A DNA stretch of 64,000 nt from Rothia halotolerans (GCF_004136635.1 NZ_NOIU01000001.1:186001-250000), one strand, 5' to 3'; positions 35,526-44,167 are shown, counted from the stretch's first letter. Numbers and translations are program-made. Notes: generated by a model from the letters alone, not told the origin.

Positions 35526-35885
35526 ATGGGGCTCCTCAAGGACAGATGGGGGCGGGTGGCCGAGGACCTGCGGCTCTCCCTCATCGACAAATGCAACCTC
35601 CGCTGCGTCTACTGCATGCCGGCGGAAGGCCTGGACTGGCTCCCCCGCCCGGAGCTGCTGACCGCCGAGGAGGCGGTCGACCCCGGGCCCGAGGGGATCA
35701 CGACGCTGGGCGGCCTGCTGACCCTGATGGGCGAGCGCCACGTCTCCGGCCGGGCCGGGAGCCTGTCCCTGGCGGAGGTCTTCGAGCGCTGCGCCTTCCT
35801 GCTCGACGGCAGGGTCGCCTCCCCCGAGGCCGAGCTGAAGGAAAGGAGCCGGCTCGATGTCATGCCCCCCTTCGCCGGCGGATAG
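35526..35885 (+). pseudogene. moaA N-terminus fused in frame to moaD C-terminus
   Basis: 119 codons. Residues 1-50 are Moa[21 protein letters not shown] then [10 protein letters not shown], the radical-SAM CxxxCxxC motif. The MoaA frame stops matching at about LLTAEEAV. The remainder, from about residue 58, matches the C-terminal two thirds of MoaD ([18 protein letters not shown] ... [11 protein letters not shown]), ending in the Gly-Gly that is thiocarboxylated. A single in-frame deletion removing most of moaA and the start of moaD explains it. The ATG has GGGAGG 4 bases upstream. The MoaA half cannot catalyse; whether the MoaD half still folds is unknown. Confidence 0.8.
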
Positions 35886-36720
35886 CCCCGGGGACGCGGT
35901 CCCCCCGCCCACGACGCCGGCCCCCGCCGGCCGTGCTGCCCGCACCGGGGCGTCCCCCGGAGCCTCCCCCGAGGGGGACGGCGAGCCGAGGCTGCACGGA
36001 CTGGTCCTCGCCGGAGGCCGCTCCTCGCGGCTGCACAGCAGCGCCCCCTTCCCCGCCCCGGACAAGCCGCTGCTCGCGGACGGCTCGGGGACGCTGCTGG
36101 AGGCGGCCCTCGGGGCGCTGCGGACGGCGGGCGTCCCGAGCCGGCGCAGCGTCGTCGTGGGACCTCCCTTCCTCCCCGTCCCGGCCGGGGCCCGGCTGGT
36201 GCGCGAGGACCCGCCGTTCACCGGACCGGCGGCGGCGATCGCAGCGGGGCTCACCGCCCTGGGGGAGGCCACCGGCGCCGACGCCGGACCCACCGGCGGA
36301 CGCGCCCCCTCCCCGGAGGCCGGTGCACCGCGCTCCCCCCGCGCATCCGGCGACGCCGCGGGAGCCCGGCCCGGCTGGGTCCTCCTGCTGGCCGCCGACA
36401 TGCCCCGCGCCCTCCCGGCCCTGCTGCGCCTGGTCGAGGCCCTCGAGGCCGCGCGCGCCGGGGATGCCGCCCCCTCCGCCCTCGTCGCGGTGGACGAGGG
36501 CGTCGAGCAGCCGCTGCTGTGCCTGCTCCGGCTCGACGCCGCCCTGGCCGCCTTCGGCCGGGGCTCGGAGGACGCGTCGGTGCGCTCCAGACTGCGGATC
36601 CTCGAACCACTTCCCGTCGCGGTGCCGTCCGGATCCAGCGCCGACGTGGACACCTGGCAGGACGCCGTCGAGCTGGGCTTCACCGGCGGCGCCTCCCTCC
36701 CGCCCGGGGAGCCGGCGTGA
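35857..36720 (+). CDS. mobA: Molybdenum cofactor guanylyltransferase-like protein
   Basis: MobA-type nucleotidyltransferase (287 aa) that would convert Mo-molybdopterin to the MGD form used by NarG. The GTP-binding start [13 protein letters not shown] is near residue 49 and is followed by [22 protein letters not shown] and LLLAADMP. A 45-residue Ala/Pro-rich N-terminal extension and an internal Gly/Pro-rich insert (about residues 138-170) are unusual. It begins inside the moaA-moaD frame (29-base overlap) with AAAGGAG upstream. Its stop overlaps the next gene (GTGA). Confidence 0.82.
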   Translation: MSCPPSPADSPGDAVPPPTTPAPAGRAARTGASPGASPEGDGEPRLHGLVLAGGRSSRLHSSAPFPAPDKPLLADGSGTLLEAALGALRTAGVPSRRSVVVGPPFLPVPAGARLVREDPPFTGPAAAIAAGLTALGEATGADAGPTGGRAPSPEAGAPRSPRASGDAAGARPGWVLLLAADMPRALPALLRLVEALEAARAGDAAPSALVAVDEGVEQPLLCLLRLDAALAAFGRGSEDASVRSRLRILEPLPVAVPSGSSADVDTWQDAVELGFTGGASLPPGEPA

Positions 36721-37904
36721 GGCGGCGCTGGGCCGAGGCGCGGGAGGCCCTGCACGAGGCGGCCGCGCTGCTCTCCCCGCCGCCGGCAGGCCGCGTCCCC
36801 CTGCGGGAGGCCATGGGACGGGCCCTGGCCGAGGGGACCACCGCACCCGCCCCCGTCCCGCACTTCTCCTCCTCCGCGATGGACGGCTACGCCGTGGCCG
36901 GCCCCCCGCCGTGGACCCTGCTGGAGGCGCCGGTGGAGGACTCCGAGGGCAGGAACGTGCACCGCCGCGCCCTTCCGCTGCGCCCCGGCGGCGCCCGGCC
37001 GGTCCTCACCGGCTCCCTCCTGCCGCCGGGAGCCGACGGCGTCGTCCGCTCCGAGCACGCCCTGCTCGAGGGCGGTCTCCTCCGCCCGCTCCCCGAGCAT
37101 CCCCACCGGACCGGCCGGGACATCCGGAGGGCCGGGGAGGAGCTGGCCCCGGGCGCGCTCCTCCTCGAGGCCGGAACCCGCCTCGGCCCGAGGCAGCTCG
37201 CCCTGCTGGCCTCCTGCGGCATCGACGAGGTGACGGTGCGCGAGCCGGTGGGGGTCAGCCTCGGCCGCACGGGCAACGAGGTGATCCCCGCCGGGCTGCC
37301 CGGCCCCGGCGAGGTGCGCGACGCGTTCTCCCCCGGGTTCCCGACGCTCCTGCGAGCCTGGGGCGCCCGCGTGGACCGGAACGACTGGCTCCCCGACGAC
37401 GCCGGGGCGGTCCGGCGCTGGATCGCCGGGGCCGAGGGCAGGCTCGTCGTCCTGACGGGAGGCTCCGGGTCCTCCGGGCAGGACTTCGTGCGCTCCGCGC
37501 TGGCCGACCTGGGCGCGGACCTCGTCGCCTCATCCCTCGCCGTGCGGCCCGGCCACCCGACGATCCTCGGGATCCTGCCCGGCGAGCGGATCGTCCTGGG
37601 GTTGCCCGGGAACCCGTTGGCGGCCCACACCTCGCTGTACTCCTTCGCGCCGGCGGCCTGCGCGGGACTGCTCGGCAGTCCGCTGCCGAGCACCAGCCGC
37701 GGGAGGCTCGGCGCTGCCGTCGCCCCGCTGCCCTCGGGCGAGGACCGGCTGCTGCCGGCCCGGTGGGACGGGGAGCGGGTCCTCCCCCTCTCCGGCACCC
37801 GCTCCCACATGCTCTCCGGACTGGCCGCCGCCGAGGTCCTCTGCCGCGTCGGTCCCGAGGGGGGCGTCGAAGGCCAGGAGGTCGAGCTGCTCCGGCTCGA
37901 CTGA
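36717..37904 (+). CDS. Second MoeA-like protein
   Basis: MoeA-family protein, 395 aa, starting at GTG 36717 with GGGGAG upstream and overlapping the mobA stop. It has HFSSSAMDGYAVAG near residue 48, LTGSLLPPGADGVV, LGRTGNEV (the usual TGDEL is TGNEV), LTGGSGSSGQDFV and GLPGNPLAAH. It differs clearly from moeA at 34012-35307. Genomes with two MoeA copies often have one specialised, for example for a particular enzyme or metal; no such role can be assigned here. Confidence 0.85.
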   Translation: MRRRWAEAREALHEAAALLSPPPAGRVPLREAMGRALAEGTTAPAPVPHFSSSAMDGYAVAGPPPWTLLEAPVEDSEGRNVHRRALPLRPGGARPVLTGSLLPPGADGVVRSEHALLEGGLLRPLPEHPHRTGRDIRRAGEELAPGALLLEAGTRLGPRQLALLASCGIDEVTVREPVGVSLGRTGNEVIPAGLPGPGEVRDAFSPGFPTLLRAWGARVDRNDWLPDDAGAVRRWIAGAEGRLVVLTGGSGSSGQDFVRSALADLGADLVASSLAVRPGHPTILGILPGERIVLGLPGNPLAAHTSLYSFAPAACAGLLGSPLPSTSRGRLGAAVAPLPSGEDRLLPARWDGERVLPLSGTRSHMLSGLAAAEVLCRVGPEGGVEGQEVELLRLD

Positions 37905-38076
37905 CCCGGCTCGTCTGTCCCGGGCCGGCTGACCCGCACCGGCCCCGAACGCGGCACCGGCCGGTTCCGGAGGCGGTACCGGCTGCCGCCGGGCGACTCC
38001 GGACCCCCGGGCACGGCTCCGGCCGCGGGCCCTCCCGCCGCGGACCTTCCGCCGAGGTCCCGCGGCCGCGTCGCCA

Positions 38077-38128
38077 TCCGGCGTCATCTCCCGCCGCCCG
38101 GGAGGCCTGTGACGACTTCCGGCGTCAT
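38077..38128 (+). repeat. Direct repeat upstream of the monooxygenase operon
   Basis: TCCGGCGTCAT occurs at 38077-38087 and again at 38118-38128, 41 bases apart, about four helical turns. Both lie just upstream of the candidate -35 at 38151, a typical position for activator binding. The rest of the gap 37905-38076 is GC-rich sequence with nothing recognisable. Confidence 0.45.
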
Positions 38129-38150
38129 ACGGACACATGGCGACCATTTC

Positions 38151-38179
38151 TTTCCGATCCGCTCCCGGCTCCGTAATCT
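38151..38179 (+). promoter_or_regulatory. Candidate promoter of the monooxygenase operon
   Basis: TTTCCG-N17-TAATCT. Transcription would start near 38186, after the in-frame ATG at 38137 and before the TTG at 38221, which supports the TTG start of the next gene. Confidence 0.45.
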
Positions 38180-38220
38180 CAAAGCGGTCCCGAACACGCC
38201 ATCCTGGAGCGAGAGAACGA

Positions 38221-39531
38221 TTGAGCACCCACGATCATCCGTCGGTCACCACGGCCGCCCTGCCCCGTGACTACGACTCCCTGTCCGAGCGCTTCGCCCC
38301 GATCTTCGCCCGCATCGCCGAGGGGTCCCTCGCCCGTGACCTGGAGCGGAGGATGCCCTTCGAGGAGATCCGGGAGCTCGACGCCGCGGGCTTCGGCACC
38401 CTGCGCGTCCCCGCCGAGCACGGCGGCCCCGAGGTGAGCATCGAGACCTTCATCCGCCTCCTCGTCGACCTCGCCGAGGCCGACTCGAACATCGCACACG
38501 TCTACCGCTCCCACTCCGGCTTCGTCGAGTCGCTGCGCTTCCAGCCCCGGGAGGTCCAGGAGGCCTGGTATCCCCGGGTCCTCGCCGGCCAGACCGTGGG
38601 CAACGCCTCCACCGAGCGCGGCGGCAACCGCCTCGGGACGCTGAACACCGTCCTGACGCAGGAGGAGGGCGGCTGGCGCATCACCGGTGAGAAGTACTAC
38701 ACCACCGGCACCATCTTCTGCGACCACACGCGCGTCTCCGCGGCCCTGGACGGGCAGGACGGCCGCCGCTTCGCCGTCGTCGCCGTCGACGCGCCGGGCG
38801 TCACCGTGGCCGACGACTGGGACGGCTTCGGCCAGAAGCTCACCGGCACCGGCACCACGACCTTCGACGGCGTCGAGGTCTCCCCCGAGTCCGTGCTGGA
38901 CCGGGTCTCCGGCTCCCCCGAGGCGATCCACGAGGCCGCGTTCTTCCAGCTCGTGCTGCTCGCGGTGCTGGCCGGCATCGCCCGGGCCGCCCGGCGCGAC
39001 GCCGCCGCCACGATCGCTCGCCGCGCGCGGACCTTCAACACCGGCTCCGGGCTGCCCTTCCGCGAGGATCCCCTGATCCAGGAGGCCACCGGCCGGATCG
39101 CCGCCAAGGCCTTCGCCGCCGAGGCCGCCGTGCTCGCCGTCGCCCGCGCCCAGGACGCCGGGCTGCGCGCCGCCGTCGAGTCCGGCGCCGCGTCCTGGGA
39201 GTTCCTCTCCGACCCCGACTTCGCGGCCCGGATCCCCGAGGCCCTGCACCAGAGCGAGATCGCGGTGGAGCACGCGCAGGTCACGGTCCCGGACCTGGCA
39301 CTCGACGCCGCCCAGGAGCTGTTCCTGACCGTGGGCGCCTCCGCCGTCTCCCGCGGCAAGGCCCTAGACCGCCACTGGCGCAACGCCCAGACCGTGGCCA
39401 CCCACAACCCCATCGCCTTCCGCGCCCGCGCGCTCGGCGACTACTGGATCAACGGCACGCTGCCCGAGGGGCTCAACGCCATCGGCGACGCCACCGCCTC
39501 ACCCCGCCAGAACCCCCGACAGGACGCCTGA
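38221..39531 (+). CDS. Acyl-CoA dehydrogenase-fold flavin monooxygenase (DszC/SfnB-like)
   Basis: Acyl-CoA dehydrogenase superfamily protein, 436 aa. The N-terminal helical domain holds RVPAEHGGPEVSIETF; the middle beta domain has ITGEKYYTTGTIFCDH, the pattern of DszC/SfnB-type monooxygenases rather than true dehydrogenases; the C-terminal helical bundle ends VATHNPIAFRARALGDYWING. The usual catalytic Glu of dehydrogenases is not evident. Such enzymes use reduced flavin and O2 on sulfur or nitrogen compounds. TTG at 38221 is chosen for GGAGCGAGAG upstream. It is followed after 1 base by the transporter. The substrate is unknown. Confidence 0.8.
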   Translation: MSTHDHPSVTTAALPRDYDSLSERFAPIFARIAEGSLARDLERRMPFEEIRELDAAGFGTLRVPAEHGGPEVSIETFIRLLVDLAEADSNIAHVYRSHSGFVESLRFQPREVQEAWYPRVLAGQTVGNASTERGGNRLGTLNTVLTQEEGGWRITGEKYYTTGTIFCDHTRVSAALDGQDGRRFAVVAVDAPGVTVADDWDGFGQKLTGTGTTTFDGVEVSPESVLDRVSGSPEAIHEAAFFQLVLLAVLAGIARAARRDAAATIARRARTFNTGSGLPFREDPLIQEATGRIAAKAFAAEAAVLAVARAQDAGLRAAVESGAASWEFLSDPDFAARIPEALHQSEIAVEHAQVTVPDLALDAAQELFLTVGASAVSRGKALDRHWRNAQTVATHNPIAFRARALGDYWINGTLPEGLNAIGDATASPRQNPRQDA

Positions 39532-39532
39532 G

Positions 39533-41074
39533 ATGAGCGAGAACACCATCACCGAGCAGCGGCCGCCGGCCACGGCCGTCGAGGCCAAGCGCTCGAACCC
39601 CGTCCGCGTGCTCGGCAGCGCCTTCGCCGGCACCACCATCGAGTGGTACGACTTCTACCTCTACGGCATCGCCGCGGCGATCATCTTCAACAACCAGTTC
39701 TTCCACTCCGACTCCCCGCTGGTCGCGCTGCTGGCCTCCTTCGCCTCGCTGGCCGTGGGCGTCGTCGTGCGCCCGATCGGCGGGATCCTCGCCGGGCACA
39801 TCGGCGACCGGGTGGGCCGCAAGGTGCTGCTGGTGGGCTCGCTGCTGACCATGGGCATCTCCTCGACCCTGATCGGCGTGCTGCCGACCTACGACGCCGT
39901 CGGCATCCTCGCCCCCGTGGGCCTGGTGGTGCTGCGCGTGTTCCAGGGGCTCTCCGCGGGCGCCGAGTGGGGCGGCTCGGCGCTGCTGAGCGTGGAGCAC
40001 GCTCCCCCGCGGCGCCGGGGCTTCTTCGGCTCCTTCACCCAGATCGGCTCGGCCGGCGGGATGCTGCTGGCCACCGGCTCCTACGCCGTGGTGCAGGCGG
40101 TGTTCACCGATGAGCAGTTCGCCAGCTTCGGCTGGCGCCTGCCCTTCCTCGCCTCCGGTCTGCTGGTCGCCGTCGCCCTGGTGATCCGCCTGGGCGTCAC
40201 CGATGCGCGGGAGTTCAAGGACGTCAAGGAGTCCGGCAACGTCGAGCGGGCGCCGGTCATCCGCGTGATCAGGGAGCACCCCCGGGCGCTGCTGATCACG
40301 ATCTTCCTGCGGGTGGCCCAGAACGGCATCTACTACCTGGTCACCGTCTACCTGCTGACCTACCTCGGCGAGACCCAGGGCGGTTCCGGCTCGGTGCTGA
40401 CCGCGGTCATGATCGCCTCCGCGATCGGGCTCTTCTCCGGGCCCGTCTGGGGCTACGTCTCGGACCGGGTCGGGCGGCGGGCCGTCTCCCTGTTCGGCTA
40501 CATCGGCATCGGGATCTTCGGCTGGCTGATCTTCATCGCCGCCGACGCCGGGATGCTCTCGATCCTGCCGGTCATCATCGTGGTCGGCCTGGTCTTCGCC
40601 CACGACAGCGTGTACGGCGCCCAGGCGGCGTGGTTCGCGGAGCAGTTCCCCGTGGAGGTCCGCTACTCGGGCGTCAGCATGGGGTACCAGATCGGGACGC
40701 TGGTGGGCGGCGGCCTGATGCCCTTCACCGCGACCCTGCTCTACACCTGGGGCGGGAACACCCCGTGGCTGATCGTCTCCTACCTCACCGTGCTGGTGGT
40801 GCTCTCCGTGACCGCCGCGCTGCTCGCCGCGGACCCGGCGCGCGCCGAGGCGAAGGAGGCCCTCGCCGGGCCGGCCCCCACGCCCGACGCCGCCGCCGGC
40901 TCGGCCCCGGAGCCCGCCACCGCCCCGGCCCCGGCTTCCGAGGCCTCCCCGCTATCGGCTCCCGACGCCGCCCGCGAGGCCCCCGCCGTCCGAGACGACG
41001 AGGCCCCTCGCGCCCCGTCCGCCGCCGCGGCCCCCTCCGCACCGTCCGACACCACCGCTCAGGAGAACCGATGA
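39533..41074 (+). CDS. MHS-family major facilitator transporter with long C-terminal tail
   Basis: Metabolite:H+ symporter family protein, 513 aa, with about 12 membrane helices. It begins with SAFAGTTIEWYDFYLYGIAA and has the MHS motifs GHIGDRVGRK and RVFQGLSAGAEWGGSALL. The last 85 residues are Ala/Pro/Glu-rich and probably disordered in the cytoplasm, which is long for the family. It lies between two monooxygenase genes (1-base gap before, 4-base overlap after), so it probably imports their substrate. Confidence 0.88.
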   Translation: MSENTITEQRPPATAVEAKRSNPVRVLGSAFAGTTIEWYDFYLYGIAAAIIFNNQFFHSDSPLVALLASFASLAVGVVVRPIGGILAGHIGDRVGRKVLLVGSLLTMGISSTLIGVLPTYDAVGILAPVGLVVLRVFQGLSAGAEWGGSALLSVEHAPPRRRGFFGSFTQIGSAGGMLLATGSYAVVQAVFTDEQFASFGWRLPFLASGLLVAVALVIRLGVTDAREFKDVKESGNVERAPVIRVIREHPRALLITIFLRVAQNGIYYLVTVYLLTYLGETQGGSGSVLTAVMIASAIGLFSGPVWGYVSDRVGRRAVSLFGYIGIGIFGWLIFIAADAGMLSILPVIIVVGLVFAHDSVYGAQAAWFAEQFPVEVRYSGVSMGYQIGTLVGGGLMPFTATLLYTWGGNTPWLIVSYLTVLVVLSVTAALLAADPARAEAKEALAGPAPTPDAAAGSAPEPATAPAPASEASPLSAPDAAREAPAVRDDEAPRAPSAAAAPSAPSDTTAQENR

Positions 41075-42465
41075 CCCGCCCGATGCTGCTCAACGCCTTC
41101 GACATGCTCGTGCCCGTCCACCAGTCCCCCGGCCTGTGGCGGCACCCCGAGTCCGGCGTCGCCGGCTTCGACCGCCTCGACTACTGGGTGGAGCTCGCCG
41201 AGACCCTCGAGGAGGGCGGCTTCGCCTCGCTCTTCCTCGCCGACATCCCCGGCATCTACGACGTCTACGGCGGCGACGGCGCGGCCACCGCCCGGGGCGG
41301 CGTGCAGTACCCCCTGCTGGACCCCCTCGTGGTGGTCCCCGCGATGGCCCGGGCCACCCGGACCCTCGGCTTCGGGGTGACGGCCTCGGTCACCTACGAG
41401 CAGCCGTACCTGCTGGCCCGCACCCTGAGCACGCTGGACCACTTCACCGAGGGCCGGGTCGCCTGGAACATCGTGACCAGCTACCAGGACTCGGCGGCCC
41501 GGAACCTCGGCATGTCCGGGCAGATCCCGCACGACGAGCGCTACGACCGCGCCGACGAGTACATGGAGGTCATGTACAAGCTCTTCGAGGGCTCCTTCGA
41601 CGACGACGCCGTGCGCGCCGACCCCGAGGCCAACGTCTTCGTGGACCCCGAGCGGGTCCGCCCGATCGGGCACGAGGGCCGCTGGTTCTCCGTGCCGGGC
41701 GCCGCGCTGACCCACCCGGGCCCGCAGCGGACGCCGCTGCTCTTCCAGGCCGGCGCCTCCAAGCGCGGCCAGCAGTTCGCGACCGACCACGCCGAGGCGA
41801 TCTTCTTCTCCGGCGGCACGCCCGAGCTGGTCCGCGGATGGGTCGACGGCGTGCGCGACTCCGTGGAGGCCGCCGGCCGCCCCCGCGATGCGGTCAAGAT
41901 CTTCTCCCTGGCCACCGTCATCGTCGCCGAGACCGACGAGGAGGCCCAGCGGCGGCTCGAGGAGTACCGCGCGCTGGTGGACACCGAGTCGGCGCTGGCG
42001 CTGTTCGGCGGTTGGACCGGCGTCGACCTCTCCGGCGCCGACCCCGACTCCACGCTGGAGTACGTGGCCACCGATGCGAACCAGTCGGCGCTGGCCTCGT
42101 TCACGACGCTGGCCGGCGGCAGGAAGTGGACCGTGCGCGACCTCGCCGAGTTCGTGGCCATCGGCGGCCGCGGGCCCGTGATCGTGGGCTCCCCGCAGAC
42201 CGTGGCCGACGAGCTGGAGCGCTGGCAGGAGGAGGCCGGCGTCGACGGCTTCAACGTCTCCGCCGCGGTGCGCCCCGCCGACCTCGAGCGGTTCTCCCGC
42301 CTCGTCTCCCCCGAGCTGCGGCGCCGCGGGCTGCTGCCGGAGGCCGACGCCGTGCCCGCCGCGACGCTGCGCGAGCGGCTGACCGGCTCCGGCCCGCATC
42401 TGCCCGCCGAGCACCGGGGAGCCTCCTACCGGCGCACGAGCGCGGTCGCGGCCGGACGGGGATAG
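41071..42465 (+). CDS. LLM-class flavin monooxygenase (NtaA/SnaA/DszA family)
   Basis: Bacterial luciferase-like monooxygenase, 464 aa, full length for the NtaA/DszA group. Motifs: SLFLADIPGIYDVYGG near residue 50, DHFTEGRVAWNIVTSYQDSA near 125-145, HDERYDRADEYMEVMYKLFEG near 150, HEGRWFSVPG and LLFQAGASKRG. These enzymes use FMNH2 from a separate reductase, which is not encoded in this window. The ATG overlaps the transporter stop. With the DszC-like gene it suggests a two-step oxidation of an imported organosulfur or amine compound, used for sulfur or nitrogen supply. Confidence 0.87.
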   Translation: MTRPMLLNAFDMLVPVHQSPGLWRHPESGVAGFDRLDYWVELAETLEEGGFASLFLADIPGIYDVYGGDGAATARGGVQYPLLDPLVVVPAMARATRTLGFGVTASVTYEQPYLLARTLSTLDHFTEGRVAWNIVTSYQDSAARNLGMSGQIPHDERYDRADEYMEVMYKLFEGSFDDDAVRADPEANVFVDPERVRPIGHEGRWFSVPGAALTHPGPQRTPLLFQAGASKRGQQFATDHAEAIFFSGGTPELVRGWVDGVRDSVEAAGRPRDAVKIFSLATVIVAETDEEAQRRLEEYRALVDTESALALFGGWTGVDLSGADPDSTLEYVATDANQSALASFTTLAGGRKWTVRDLAEFVAIGGRGPVIVGSPQTVADELERWQEEAGVDGFNVSAAVRPADLERFSRLVSPELRRRGLLPEADAVPAATLRERLTGSGPHLPAEHRGASYRRTSAVAAGRG

Positions 42466-42487
42466 CCTCCCCCTCTCCCGCCCCGAC

Positions 42488-42529
42488 GCAGAACGACCCG
42501 TCCCAGACGCCTGGGGCGGGCCGTTCTGC
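42488..42529 (+). terminator. Terminator hairpin after the monooxygenase operon
   Basis: GCAGAACG ... CGTTCTGC arms continue into CCCGTCCCAG / CTGGGGCGGG, a long stem with few mismatches, 22 bases past the stop codon. No T-run follows. It sits between convergent operons. Confidence 0.6.
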
Positions 42530-42666
42530 ACGCGGGACGGAAACTGCCAGACTGCCAACCCGGGACGGTCCGCCCCGAGGAACAGCCGGGCGATCAGGAG
42601 GCCCGCCCTGTCGCGAGCGGTCAGCCAGAAGAGACCGGCGCCCGGAGAGCACCGGGTTAAAAGGGA

Positions 42667-42700
42667 GGAGGCTCCCCCACCTGATGGTGGGGGAGCCTCC
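42667..42700 (-). terminator. rplL: Intrinsic terminator of rplJL
   Basis: A perfect 15-bp stem (GGAGGCTCCCCCACC and its complement) with a TGAT loop. On the minus strand it is followed by CCCTTTTAA. It lies 26 bases past the rplL stop. Confidence 0.85.
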
Positions 42701-42725
42701 GAACCAAAGATTTCCGGAAGGGAAA

Positions 42726-43115
42726 TTACTTGAGGTTGACGGTCGCGCCAGCGCCCTCGAGCTGCTCCTTGGCCTTGTCGGCGTCCTCCTTGGAGGCACC
42801 CTCGAGAACCGGCTTGGGAGCGCCGTCGACCAGGTCCTTGGCCTCCTTGAGGCCGAGGGAGGTGAGGGCACGGACTTCCTTGATCACTGCGATCTTCTTG
42901 TCGCCGGCGGACTCGAGGACGACGTCGAACTCGGTCTGCTCCTCCTCAGCGGCAGCGGCCTCGCCACCGCCGGCGGCGGGGGCGGCAGCAGCGGCAACCG
43001 GAGCGGCAGCGGTGACGTCGAAGGTCTCCTCGAAGGCCTTGACGAAGTCGGACAGCTCGATCAGGGACAGTTCCTTGAAGGCCTCGATCAGTTCATCGGT
43101 GGTCAGCTTAGCCAT
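42726..43115 (-). CDS. rplL: 50S ribosomal protein L7/L12
   Basis: Stalk protein L7/L12, 129 aa. The N-terminal dimerisation helix ([20 protein letters not shown]), an Ala/Glu-rich hinge (about residues 37-60) and the C-terminal factor-binding domain (EKKI-like [38 protein letters not shown]) are all present. It is followed by a strong terminator; rpoB does not follow, unlike the usual order. Confidence 0.98.
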   Translation of the reverse strand: MAKLTTDELIEAFKELSLIELSDFVKAFEETFDVTAAAPVAAAAAPAAGGGEAAAAEEEQTEFDVVLESAGDKKIAVIKEVRALTSLGLKEAKDLVDGAPKPVLEGASKEDADKAKEQLEGAGATVNLK

Positions 43116-43241
43116 GTGCTTGGCTCCTTCTCATGTCTAGTTGCAGCGGTTGGTCCTGCAACGGATCTTGGTCTCCTGGCCCCGGGGCGGGGATCCAGGC
43201 GCAACGGTTTCCCGTTGTCGGCATCGAACGGATCGAATGCC

Positions 43242-43781
43242 TCAGGCGGCGGATTCTCCACCCTGCTCCTCGACCTTCGCGCGCAGGGCCTCTGCGGTGC
43301 GGACGGTCTTGGACATGGGTGCCTGGAAGAGCGATGCTGCCTTGGACAGGGCGCCCTTTGCGGCACCCGCGACCTTGGACAGCAGCACCTCGCGAGATTC
43401 AAGATCCGCAAGCTTCTCGATGTCAGCTGCGTTCAGGGGGCTGTCTCCGAAGAAACCGCTCTTGATGATCAGCTGGGGGTTCGCCTTGGCGAAGTCACGC
43501 AGGTTCTTGGCCGCTTCCACCGGCTCGCCGGTGATGAAGGCGACGGCCGAAGGGCCCTGGAGGTCGTCGAGGTTCAGGCCCTTGACGCCGGCTTCCCTGG
43601 CCGCGATGGCGGTCAGCGTGTTCTTCACCACGGCATATTCGGCGTTCTCACCGAGGGAACGGCGCAGCTCCATGAGCTTCGCCACGGTGAGACCACGATA
43701 CTCAGTCAAAACAGCAGCGTTCGAGTTGGAGAAAAGCTCCTTCAACTCGGCTACAGCGGCTGCCTTTTCCGGTGTCGCCAT
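43242..43781 (-). CDS. rplJ: 50S ribosomal protein L10
   Basis: L10 (179 aa) anchors the L7/L12 stalk to 23S rRNA. It starts [17 protein letters not shown], with [19 protein letters not shown] and YAVVKNTL, and has the C-terminal L12-binding helix. ATG 43781 has GGAAGGAG upstream. L10 is known to bind its own leader and repress the operon; the leader here has the expected structure plus a terminator. Confidence 0.97.
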   Translation of the reverse strand: MATPEKAAAVAELKELFSNSNAAVLTEYRGLTVAKLMELRRSLGENAEYAVVKNTLTAIAAREAGVKGLNLDDLQGPSAVAFITGEPVEAAKNLRDFAKANPQLIIKSGFFGDSPLNAADIEKLADLESREVLLSKVAGAAKGALSKAASLFQAPMSKTVRTAEALRAKVEEQGGESAA

Positions 43782-43824
43782 GGTACTCCTTCCGGTCTGA
43801 TTGCCGGGCGCCCATGAGCTCATG

Positions 43825-43850
43825 AAAAAGCCCCGCGCAGGAGGCGGGGC
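43825..43850 (-). terminator. Attenuator in the rplJ leader
   Basis: GCCCCGC and GCGGGGC form a stem followed by TTTTT on the minus strand, 44 bases before the rplJ ATG. A full intrinsic terminator inside the leader points to transcription attenuation of rplJL. Confidence 0.75.
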
Positions 43851-43960
43851 ACATAGGACTCAACGCGCACAGAAATGCGCGGAATCTCCCATACGTCACG
43901 TTCACCTGCGCTGGCCGTTCCTGAGGAACTCTTACGGCGGATCGACACGCCCATGAAGGA
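43851..43960 (-). ncRNA. Ribosomal protein L10 leader
   Basis: The minus-strand leader carries CGCAGGTGAACGTGACG followed by a GCGCATTTCTGTGCGC hairpin-like element, then the attenuator. This resembles the L10 leader family that binds the L10-L7/L12 complex. Ends are approximate. Confidence 0.6.
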
Positions 43961-44133
43961 CATGCAAAACCTACGACCGGCGGTCTTTGGTGATTCCAGT
44001 AAACCACACGCGGCGCCCCGGGCAAAACCGCGGGAGGAGGAAGGAGATGGACGTCACCCGGGCTTCCGGGAGCGGCTTCCGCCCGGCGTCGAGGTCTCGG
44101 CATACAGAACCCGGCCCCCAGCCCGGAAGCGGG

Positions 44134-44167
44134 GCATTGCATCCGGCCCGCAGCCCGGATGCAATGC
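44134..44167. other. Perfect 13-bp hairpin between rplA and rplJ
   Basis: GCATTGCATCCGG and CCGGATGCAATGC flank an 8-nt loop. It lies 94 bases beyond the rplA terminator and about 170 bases upstream of the L10 leader. No T-run on either strand. It may be part of the rplJ promoter/leader region, a protein-binding palindrome or an RNA processing site. The rest of 43961-44260 shows no gene. Confidence 0.5.

Noticed and set aside
38137-38220. ATG at 38137 as start of the DszC-like gene
   Set aside because: It lies upstream of the best promoter and has no ribosome binding site, while TTG at 38221 has GGAGCGAGAG.
40780-41055. Separate gene in the Ala/Pro-rich tail of the MHS transporter
   Set aside because: The tail is in frame with the transporter and overlaps the next start by 4 bases; antisense frames there are low-complexity shadows.
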